From NCBI GenBank assembly GCA_014384665.1, contig JACNFI010000045.1, positions 1 to 6,506 on the forward strand: a DNA stretch of 6,506 nucleotides, given 5' to 3'. Positions 1 to 5,453 of the stretch are shown here, piece by piece. The stretch comes from Candidatus Cloacimonadota bacterium. Its GTDB lineage: Bacteria > Cloacimonadota > Cloacimonadia > JGIOTU-2. The position numbers and the translations under genes are program-made. Below the pieces are notes generated by a model that was not told where the DNA came from, made no database searches, and saw only the letters and a list, made by a program, of their open reading frames with translations. Position 1 is the first letter of the stretch. Every line of letters begins with the position of its first letter.

Positions 1-169
1 TTATAAATTTATCAAAAATTGGTGTTTTTTATTTCCTAGAGTTATAAATTATTTTCTTTAGAGAACCTAAAAAGGGAATTTAAAAAAGTTGCTGCTTTTT
101 AAGAAAGTGCTAAACTTTGAAGAACAGAAAATCGTTTCTTAAAGATAATAAGGTTTTGAATATTTAACA

Positions 170-1522
170 TCATCCCATCATTCCTCCTCCACCTTTTTTT
201 CGAATGGCATATGAATTAGTCCATCCTGTTCGTCCTTTTATGGATATAGATTTGGGTGGATTCAGGGCACGAAATTCATCTTTTTTAGGCTTACATACAT
301 TTTTAAATATACAAATACCTTTAAACGTTTTTAGTAAATTACTATTCTTTAAAAGAAGTCTTCCTTTTTCTTTAGGTAACTCAGAAGCTTTCAACTGGCA
401 AGGTAGTAGTTTCTTCTTTGCCCTTGCTAAAGTACTAATCTTCTTCTCTCTACATATTGGACAGTATTTTATTTTTGAGCCAAAATAGTAAAAATTGTGT
501 CCTTTACTACAATCATGCTCAACTACTTTTTCATCACAATACTCTCTTCCAATTCGATAAAGTAGGAAATCCATCAAACATGGAGATGAGGGGGCTTCCT
601 GGGGATCTAAACTTTTCCATTCTTCCCAAACAGCTCGCCAAGCATTTGCACTCATCTCGTCAATAAAACCATATTGATAACAAAATATATCAAAAAAACT
701 TGATAACAAAGGAATTTCTGTTTGTAAAATTCGAGTTCTTAGAGACAATTTCATCGTATTAATATCACTTGCAACATCTATTTTTTCGAAATTATTTAAC
801 TCAGGCCAGACATTTAATTCAAACATATCCCTAATAAACATATTTGCCTTTTTAAGTCCATATCCACAGTTTTTTGCATTTACTAGTGCCAATCTAATTT
901 CCACAGCATCATTGTTGTAAATTTTTGCTATTTCAAATGCTTTAATTTTTTCAGATTGGAGGAATTTTGCAGAATTACGAGCAAAATCAATGCGTTTATC
1001 TGACTGTGATAGTTTAGTTACTCCTAAAAATTTAATAAATTCTTCTGGATCTTCATTTATAACTTTTTCTTCAAATCTAGTAGGATCTTCGAAATACTTA
1101 CCAAACTGATCTTCTGGAGGCGCCCGAAAATCTTGATTTGCTGTAAAAAACCTCACTTGAGCAACAGCTTCCGGATGCAATCCTTGAGTATCATGAGTAA
1201 CACCAAATATGCCTGTTCCATATTCTTTTACTGCTTTAGATAATGCTAAAGCTGCTAACCTTGCCTGAACTTTATTTATCGAAGGATTTAATATTTCTTT
1301 ATGATTGGATTCCCAAAATTTATGAAATTCAGAAAAATATTGAAGCTCTTCCCCATTAAAAGGAGTTTTTCCTATTCCATCATATGTTTGGAAAAAATAT
1401 TCGTTTAATTTTTCAAGGAAACATTGAGCAAGTTCAATTTCATTATAATCAGACCAAGAAGAGGGCAATGAAATTTTTATTTTTTGATTAATATCTTCAA
1501 TAAACTTTTTGAAATTTCCCAT
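170..1522 (-). CDS. HhH-GPD (DNA glycosylase-like) protein with cysteine-rich C-terminus and glycine-rich tail
   Basis: A 450-residue protein that appears intact. Residues about 160-330 resemble the helix-hairpin-helix DNA glycosylase/lyase fold (endonuclease III, OGG1). The hairpin GYGLKKA lies at 220-226, with Lys224 where bifunctional glycosylases carry the catalytic lysine. Asp249 in KIDVASD is the candidate catalytic aspartate. Downstream, Cys315, Cys329, Cys338, His342, Cys354 and Cys357 look like a metal-binding region, probably a zinc ribbon; the spacing is not the usual Fe-S loop of endonuclease III. The last 25 residues are basic and end in GGGGMMG. The N-terminal 150 residues match nothing I recognise. 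The ATG is supported by AGGGGA eight bases upstream. By inference it removes or recognises an altered base, or binds DNA; the substrate is unknown. A short ORF overlaps its 5' end, suggesting coupled translation or a remnant upstream gene. Coding is secure; the fold call is moderate and the function uncertain. Confidence 0.8.
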   Translation of the reverse strand: MGNFKKFIEDINQKIKISLPSSWSDYNEIELAQCFLEKLNEYFFQTYDGIGKTPFNGEELQYFSEFHKFWESNHKEILNPSINKVQARLAALALSKAVKEYGTGIFGVTHDTQGLHPEAVAQVRFFTANQDFRAPPEDQFGKYFEDPTRFEEKVINEDPEEFIKFLGVTKLSQSDKRIDFARNSAKFLQSEKIKAFEIAKIYNNDAVEIRLALVNAKNCGYGLKKANMFIRDMFELNVWPELNNFEKIDVASDINTMKLSLRTRILQTEIPLLSSFFDIFCYQYGFIDEMSANAWRAVWEEWKSLDPQEAPSSPCLMDFLLYRIGREYCDEKVVEHDCSKGHNFYYFGSKIKYCPICREKKISTLARAKKKLLPCQLKASELPKEKGRLLLKNSNLLKTFKGICIFKNVCKPKKDEFRALNPPKSISIKGRTGWTNSYAIRKKGGGGMMG

Positions 1523-1676
1523 CTTGGATTTCCCCTATTTTATTAACGAACACAAGCAAATACCTATGAACAATATCTAATTGATTGCTATTCTTCGTCT
1601 TATTTATAATATTTTCCTTAGTATTTAGTGTAACCACAATGATTTCCTTTATTTCATAGTTGTCATGATAAGACAT
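1497..1676 (-). CDS. Short hypothetical ORF, possibly the 3' remnant of a larger gene
   Basis: Translating the minus strand gives a 59-residue ORF from the ATG at 1676 to a TGA at 1497, overlapping the start of the downstream HhH gene by 26 bases in another frame. Its composition is protein-like: charged and hydrophobic residues alternate (EIKEIIVV, VHRYLLVFVNKIGEI), suggesting beta strands. The frame stays open 21 codons further upstream to a TAA at 1740-1742 but holds no standard start there, and no Shine-Dalgarno precedes the ATG. This fits a gene that lost its 5' part where the restriction-modification operon now begins. I do not recognise the family. It could instead be a genuine small gene translationally coupled to the HhH gene, or a chance ORF. 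Confidence 0.35.
   Translation of the reverse strand: MSYHDNYEIKEIIVVTLNTKENIINKTKNSNQLDIVHRYLLVFVNKIGEIQDGKFQKVY
1531..1536 (-). promoter_or_regulatory. Ribosome binding site of the 450-aa HhH gene
   Basis: On the minus strand AGGGGA stands eight bases before the ATG at 1522. This is a strong Shine-Dalgarno match at normal spacing, and it fixes the start. It lies inside the overlapping short ORF that ends at 1497. Confidence 0.65.
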
Positions 1677-1721
1677 TTCTTCAAAAACACCAATATCTTT
1701 ATGCTTCTTCTTGTGAGTTTC

Positions 1722-1728
1722 TTTATAA
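1722..1728 (+). promoter_or_regulatory. TATA-like element upstream of the restriction-modification operon
   Basis: TTTATAA is centred about 35 bases before the methylase ATG at 1760. If the host is archaeal, transcription would start near 1750 and give an almost leaderless message, which would agree with the absence of a Shine-Dalgarno. No convincing bacterial -35/-10 pair was seen. AT-rich DNA produces such boxes often, so support is weak. Confidence 0.3.
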
Positions 1729-1759
1729 CTTCCGTAATGTTAAAATAACAGCAATAATT

Positions 1760-2704
1760 ATGCAAAAGAAATTCTTTGATGAATTCCCTCAAAAAGCAAA
1801 ACCCTTCCTCAAATGGGCAGGAGGAAAAACACAATTATTAAACGAGTTAAGTAGCCGACTTCCAAAAAAAATTATAGAAAGCCGGATAATTAAACGATAT
1901 GTCGAACCTTTTGTCGGCAGCGGTGCCTTATTTTTCCAACTTAAGAATGAGTTTAAAATTAACAAGTCATATCTTTTTGACATTAATCGTGAGCTCATCA
2001 TAGGATGGAAAGTTATACAAAACAATCATTCAGATTTAATAAATAACCTGTATGACTTAGAAAAATCATATTTGCGAAAACCTGAAGAGGAAAGAAAAGA
2101 ATTCTATTATAAAATAAGAACTCTATATAACGAACAGATGCATAATTTTAATTATTCTCAATACAACAAAGACTGGATTGAAAGAGCAACACATTTAATT
2201 TTTCTTAATAAAACGTGCTTTAATGGTTTGTTCCGCCAGAACATAAAAGGTGAATTTAATGTTCCATTTGGGAGATATACAAATCCGAAGATTTGTAATG
2301 AGAAATACATCAAAGCTGCAAGTTCCGCTTTAGATGACACAGAGATATTTTGTAATAATTTTAACAGTTCCGCTCGATATATAGATGAAAAAAGCTTTGT
2401 ATATTTTGATCCACCATATCGGCCTATTAGCAAGACTTCTTATTTTACCTCTTATTCCAAAAATGTCTTTAGCGATATAGAACAAGAGAAACTAGCTAAT
2501 TTTTTTATAAAAATGCACAAAAAAGGCGCATTTTTAATGCTTAGTAATTCTGACCCAAAAAACAAAGACCCGGAAGATGTTTTTTTTGATGAACTTTATA
2601 AAGACTTTTATATCGAAAGAGTCGAAGCTAAAAGATTTATAAATTGCGACGCTTCCAAACGAGGCTCAATAAAAGAATTAATCATCAGAAATTATAAAGT
2701 GTGA
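1760..2704 (+). CDS. dpnM: D12-class DNA adenine-N6 methyltransferase (M1 of a DpnII/MboI-type system)
   Basis: This 314-residue enzyme transfers a methyl group from S-adenosylmethionine to adenine N6; family members of this type (M.DpnII, M.MjaIII, Dam) modify GATC. Motif order is that of the alpha class. PFLKWAGGK at 15-23 contacts AdoMet, followed by VEPFVGSGA at 48-56 (motif I). LNKTCFNGLFR at 149-159 begins the target-recognition region. The catalytic DPPY is at 217-220, and LSNSD at 261-265 is a typical late motif. Length and C-terminus are normal, so it looks functional. It opens a plus-strand operon: the endonuclease begins nine bases after its stop. No Shine-Dalgarno precedes the ATG, but the motif begins at residue 15, so this start fits. 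It should protect host DNA from the neighbouring nuclease. Family is certain; GATC specificity is inferred from homology and from the partner nuclease. Confidence 0.95.
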   Translation: MQKKFFDEFPQKAKPFLKWAGGKTQLLNELSSRLPKKIIESRIIKRYVEPFVGSGALFFQLKNEFKINKSYLFDINRELIIGWKVIQNNHSDLINNLYDLEKSYLRKPEEERKEFYYKIRTLYNEQMHNFNYSQYNKDWIERATHLIFLNKTCFNGLFRQNIKGEFNVPFGRYTNPKICNEKYIKAASSALDDTEIFCNNFNSSARYIDEKSFVYFDPPYRPISKTSYFTSYSKNVFSDIEQEKLANFFIKMHKKGAFLMLSNSDPKNKDPEDVFFDELYKDFYIERVEAKRFINCDASKRGSIKELIIRNYKV

Positions 2705-2713
2705 GAAAAAGCC

Positions 2714-3637
2714 GTGGAGATCAACGTTTATTCTAAATGTCTAAAGATGGACAAATTCGATAGAATTGTTGAGCACTTTCATGAAACAATCATTGACACA
2801 AATCGTGATCATAAATTTTTCGTGAATTGGGAAAAAATACAAGAAAATGTACAAGAATTAAAAATCGAGCTAAATATTTTAAACTCATTAATCGCAAGCA
2901 AAAACTTTAAGAATGATTTAAGACAAATACTATCCAGATATCCAGATGTCGTACCATGTCTCCCAATCTTGATAGCAGTTAGGGAAATGTCTCTTAAAGT
3001 TATTGATGACTTTTCAAGCAAAGATTCTGAGATAGTGGAATACAATTTCAAGAAAAGAAAATTGTCCTCGGAGGAAATCGATGAATTTATAGCCTTTTTT
3101 CATAAGACCGGTTTAGAAAGTTTCTTTGTAAACTTATCCTCGCGAAGTATTCAAGACTATGTTACTGGCGTTGAAGTTGGCTTGGATACCCATGCGAGAA
3201 AAAATCGAAGCGGAGAAGCGATGGAACTAGTCCTTAAACCAATTATTGAAAAAATAAAAACAAATCTCAAAATTCCTCATATGTTATTTCAAAAGAAGCT
3301 AAGTACTCTAGAAAGATATCATAAGATTGGTGTTTCGACTTCTTTAAGAAATAGGAAGGCTGACTTCATAATTATAAAAGATGAAAAGAAGGTTATTAAC
3401 ATAGAAACGAATTTTTACTCTGGAACAGGTTCAAAACCTCAAGAAATAGTCGATTCGTACATAAATCGTCAGAATGAATTAAAAGAGAATGGGTTTAAGT
3501 TTATATGGATTACAGATGGTTACGGCTGGAAAGGTCAGAAGAACCAAATCAGAAAAGGATTCGAAAAAGTTGATTATTTATTAAATTTACATTTTGTAAG
3601 AAAGGGATTATTAGAGGAGATATTATGCAAGATTTAG
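2714..3637 (+). CDS. dpnB: DpnII/MboI-family type II restriction endonuclease (expected GATC)
   Basis: This 307-residue protein belongs to the DpnII restriction endonuclease family, whose members cut unmethylated GATC. Recognisable blocks are TGVEVGLDTHARKNRSGEAM (151-170); the nuclease core, with Asp217 in KADFII and Glu231 in IETNFYSGTGSKP; and FKFIWITDGYGWKGQKNQIR (261-280). The core uses E-x-N rather than E-x-K, as I recall for DpnII itself. Its length is close to DpnII (about 290 residues). The start is either GTG 2714 or ATG 2747 (residue 12); neither has a clear ribosome site, and coupling to the methylase stop nine bases upstream is plausible. Its last 13 bases overlap the second methylase. 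No frameshift or lost motif is visible, so it is probably active. Family is secure; the exact target is inferred. Confidence 0.94.
   Translation: MEINVYSKCLKMDKFDRIVEHFHETIIDTNRDHKFFVNWEKIQENVQELKIELNILNSLIASKNFKNDLRQILSRYPDVVPCLPILIAVREMSLKVIDDFSSKDSEIVEYNFKKRKLSSEEIDEFIAFFHKTGLESFFVNLSSRSIQDYVTGVEVGLDTHARKNRSGEAMELVLKPIIEKIKTNLKIPHMLFQKKLSTLERYHKIGVSTSLRNRKADFIIIKDEKKVINIETNFYSGTGSKPQEIVDSYINRQNELKENGFKFIWITDGYGWKGQKNQIRKGFEKVDYLLNLHFVRKGLLEEILCKI
3614..3619 (+). promoter_or_regulatory. Ribosome binding site of the second methylase
   Basis: GAGGAG lies inside the 3' end of the endonuclease gene, five bases before ATG 3625. It is the best Shine-Dalgarno in the operon. It fixes the second methylase start and shows translation independent of, or coupled to, the nuclease gene. 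Confidence 0.7.
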
Positions 3638-3837
3638 AGAATTTTAAGCCAGAAATCGCAACGGTGTGGTCTTTTCCCAAGAGAGGAGACTGGCAGACTC
3701 ATAATCCCAAGTTTCGAGGAAACTTTGCGCCTCAGATTGCAAGAAATATTATCCTGAAATATTCCAAGGAGGGAGACATTGTTTTAGACCCCATGGTCGG
3801 AGGAGGCACTACATTAATAGAATGCAAATTAATGTAG
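3625..3837 (+). CDS. N-terminal fragment of the broken second methylase
   Basis: Seventy residues, starting from the well-supported ATG with GAGGAG. They carry the N-terminal signature and motif I (LDPMVGGGTT, 54-63), then stop at TAG inside the duplicated segment. There is no catalytic PPY motif, so the fragment alone cannot methylate DNA. It is the 5' half of the gene described at 3625-4453. Confidence 0.6.
   Translation: MQDLENFKPEIATVWSFPKRGDWQTHNPKFRGNFAPQIARNIILKYSKEGDIVLDPMVGGGTTLIECKLM
3789..3831 (+). repeat. Direct repeat, copy 1 (43 bp)
   Basis: Identical to 3841-3883, period 52 bases, separated by the nine-base spacer 3832-3840. It covers the motif I coding region of the second methylase. 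Because 52 is not a multiple of three, the duplication shifts the frame. Confidence 0.95.
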
Positions 3838-3841
3838 TGCC
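3805..3841. repeat. Perfect 14-bp inverted repeat, hairpin with 9-nt loop
   Basis: GGCACTACATTAAT at 3805-3818 is the exact reverse complement of 3828-3841. The right arm includes the nine-base spacer between the two direct repeats, so the spacer is an inverted copy of nearby sequence rather than unrelated DNA. This is the signature of template switching during replication. The T-poor flank makes a transcription terminator unlikely. Confidence 0.9.
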
Positions 3842-3883
3842 CCCATGGTCGGAGGAGGCACTACATTAATAGAATGCAAATTA
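3841..3883 (+). repeat. Direct repeat, copy 2 (43 bp)
   Basis: Exact copy of 3789-3831. It restores the frame that continues to the end of the methylase at 4453. Recombination or slippage between the copies would remove exactly 52 bases and rebuild the full gene. Confidence 0.95.
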
Positions 3884-4453
3884 TTAAACAGAAAAGGCAC
3901 TGGGATTGATATCAATCCCGTATCTGTTGAACTTACCAGGAAAAACTTGGACTTCGAAGGTTTTTCTACACCCCAGAAAGTTACAGTTGGCGATGTCAGA
4001 AATTTATCACAAATAGAAAACGGAAGCGTTGATCTGATTATGACCCATCCCCCTTATATAAATATAATTAAATACTCCGATGGAAAAATTGTAGAGGACC
4101 TTTCGAATATATCTAGCCCCAAAAAGTTTTGTGATGAATTTGAATTCGCAATCCGCGAATTTTTCCGTGTCCTAAAAGAAGATTGCCATTGTGCCATTCT
4201 AATTGGAGATACAAGAAAAAGCAGACATTATGTACCACTGTCTTATTATGTTATGGAAAGATTTCTAAAGAATGGCTTTATTTTAAAAGAGGACATTATT
4301 AAAATTCAGCATAACTGTGGATCTACTCCCTATTGGAAGGCAACAGCGGAACAATATAACATCTATCTTATTATGCACGAACACCTGTTTGTTTTTAGGA
4401 AACCAAGAAACGAAGAAGATCTAAGTCGCTTTCGATACAGTACCGGAATTTAG
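3845..4453 (+). CDS. C-terminal fragment of the broken second methylase, possibly reinitiated
   Basis: A 202-residue frame that opens at an ATG inside the second repeat copy, seven bases after the stop of the upstream fragment. That distance would allow termination-reinitiation, though no Shine-Dalgarno precedes this ATG. It retains GGGTT of motif I, GIDINP, catalytic HPPY at 68-71 and the whole C-terminal half, but lacks the first 56 residues of the intact protein, including the leading strand of the AdoMet site. Activity alone is doubtful. Complementation with the 70-residue N-terminal piece is conceivable, since both contain motif I residues. Confidence 0.6.
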   Translation: MVGGGTTLIECKLLNRKGTGIDINPVSVELTRKNLDFEGFSTPQKVTVGDVRNLSQIENGSVDLIMTHPPYINIIKYSDGKIVEDLSNISSPKKFCDEFEFAIREFFRVLKEDCHCAILIGDTRKSRHYVPLSYYVMERFLKNGFILKEDIIKIQHNCGSTPYWKATAEQYNIYLIMHEHLFVFRKPRNEEDLSRFRYSTGI

Positions 4454-4475
4454 CAAAGCAACTCCATTGATATGA

Positions 4476-4483
4476 TTTTTTTT
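4476..4483 (+). terminator. T-run after the restriction-modification operon
   Basis: Eight consecutive T residues stand 23 bases after the methylase stop, in the 39-base gap before the convergent ORF that ends at 4493. There is no GC-rich stem in front of it, so it is not a classical bacterial terminator. Archaeal-type oligo-T termination would suffice. Confidence 0.3.
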
Positions 4484-4492
4484 CGTATTATT

Positions 4493-4921
4493 TTAAATAT
4501 CTAGATTTTCCCCTTCAAAATAAGGTTCTTTGCACAAATCCCTGATCCAGCATAAATAGCAAGCGATCCTTTTATTACAAAACATATTGCCTACAAACCA
4601 GAATAAATCGAATTCAACTCTTGGCTTATGGATATCTGATAAAGCTTTTTGAAACCTCTGATTCTTCTTAGTCTTGAATGATTCTGAAGGATATGGAACA
4701 TCTTTATCATCAAATACTCTCAATTTTTCAATAAAAATCTTTCTAATGTGCCTGTCAACAGGCATATATAAGGAATTCACCAATTCATGACATATCCCCA
4801 AATGGTAGACCATATTCTTCATGAATACGGCAGTTATTTTTGGACCTATTTGATTTATACTTATTAATTGCTCATAAATATAATTGAATTTATCTTGGCC
4901 TTCCTTTCTATTAATTTCCAT
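4493..4921 (-). pseudogene. C-terminal half of an Fe-S HhH-GPD DNA glycosylase (endonuclease III-like), 5' truncated
   Basis: The 142-residue ORF carries the second half of an endonuclease III-like enzyme. The hairpin SINQIGPKITAVF is at 21-33, with Lys28 at the catalytic lysine position. PVDRHIRKIF at 54-63 holds the likely catalytic Asp56. Cys115, Cys121, Cys124 and Cys130 form C-x5-C-x2-C-x5-C, an iron-sulfur loop close to the C-x6-C-x2-C-x5-C of endonuclease III. Only 27 residues precede the catalytic lysine, against about 119 in E. coli Nth, so most of the six-helix domain is missing. A TAG stop lies directly before the ATG, and there is no Shine-Dalgarno. A TATA-like TTTTTATAAG about 40 bases upstream might drive it, if archaeal. 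It is convergent with the restriction-modification operon. Most likely a remnant; a family of short stand-alone forms cannot be excluded. Confidence 0.65.
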
Positions 4922-4973
4922 CTAGCTATAATACAGCATGGAATTACTAATAACAGGCTTATAAAAAGGTACA

Positions 4974-5258
4974 TTAGAAACCTTGAGGAACTAAACCCAG
5001 ATTATTAATACTAGCGTTCACAAATTCAAGACTTTCATGCACTCCTAAAACCTCTTCATAATCCCAATACTTAAGTTTGTCCTTTAGTTCTTTTACATCT
5101 AAAGCGTGATTTTTTATCTTTTCTAGTTGTTTAGGATCTGACACTGCAACTACTCCTTGAACAGCTGTATTATTCAACGATTTCAATAGGTTTAGTATAA
5201 GACTATCAATACTGCCTTTAGTTTGTACTTCAAATACATACACAAGGGGATATTGCAT
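4974..5258 (-). pseudogene. C-terminal fragment resembling a PD-(D/E)xK-type nuclease
   Basis: Ninety-four residues beginning MQYPLVYVFEVQTKGS. The strand VYVFEVQTKGS, with Glu10-Val-Gln12, looks like the second catalytic strand (E-x-K/E-x-Q) of PD-(D/E)xK nucleases. It is followed by a helix (SLILNLLKSLNN) and a strand (VQGVVAVSD), a usual core order. The preceding strand with the metal-binding Asp is absent. The frame is closed by a TAA only five codons before the ATG, and no Shine-Dalgarno is present. The ordered C-terminus (YWDYEEVLGVHESLEFVN, then LGLVPQGF) suggests real coding ancestry. I infer a 5'-truncated restriction- or repair-type nuclease. It is separated from the HhH fragment by 52 bases and runs in the same direction. 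The family is not identified with certainty. Confidence 0.45.
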
Positions 5259-5453
5259 CTTTAGATAAAATTGTTAATAAACGGATCAAGAATTAGAATA
5301 TTATTCATCAACTTTCGAGACTTGGATACAAATCGATGATGAAATGTAAAAAAAAAGAAGGATATTTTATACCTCTGAGATATTAGTGGAAATTTGCTCC
5401 TGATGTGATTCGAAAAATTAGGGACCTATCCATCATTTTAGTTTTATCAATTA
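5259..5453. other. Gap of about 195 bases without a supported gene
   Basis: Minus-strand frames give only short open stretches. One of about 28 codons ends with LMNNILILDPFINNFI before a stop at the edge of the nuclease fragment, but it does not join that fragment in frame. A TATA-like GTATAAAATAT lies on the minus strand near 5363-5373. The gap may contain the decayed 5' end of the neighbouring fragment; I see nothing firm. Confidence 0.4.

Larger units (their letters stand above)
3625..4453 (+). pseudogene. Second DNA methyltransferase (N6/N4 type), frame broken by a 52-bp duplication
   Basis: Two consecutive ORFs are halves of one methyltransferase. Deleting one repeat unit plus spacer (52 bases) gives a continuous 258-residue protein with no further defect. 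It holds TVWSFPKRGDWQTH at 13-26, motif I VLDPMVGGGTT at 53-63, GIDINP at about 76-81, and the catalytic THPPY at 123-127. Motif I precedes motif IV, so this is not the beta-class order of the second methylase (DpnA) of classical DpnII systems. It probably methylates adenine N6 or cytosine N4; I cannot tell which or at what target. It overlaps the endonuclease by 13 bases. As read, the first frame ends at a TAG at 3835, so no full-length enzyme is made unless the repeat collapses or the reading is an assembly error. The intact remainder suggests a very recent event. Confidence 0.85.

Noticed and set aside
1..52. Two copies of TTATAAATT near the left edge as promoter or operator elements
   Set aside because: No gene starts downstream of them inside the window, and short AT-rich words recur by chance.
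82..102. Short inverted repeat AAAAAG/CTTTTT after the HhH gene, a possible terminator
   Set aside because: The stem is six bases and nearly all A/T, with no stable GC core; such repeats arise easily in this AT-rich stretch.
204..666. Plus-strand frames of 94 and 69 codons
   Set aside because: They lie opposite the well-supported HhH gene and show no recognisable motif or ribosome site.
1649..1834. Minus-strand frame of 61 codons
   Set aside because: Its 5' part is antisense to the methylase N-terminus and it competes with the more protein-like frame ending at 1497.
1789..3051. Minus-strand frames opposite the methylase and the endonuclease
   Set aside because: They are antisense to genes with clear family motifs and have no features of their own.
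3805..3841. The 14-bp hairpin as a terminator or riboswitch
   Set aside because: It lies inside a coding region, no T-run follows it, and it is fully explained as a by-product of the duplication.
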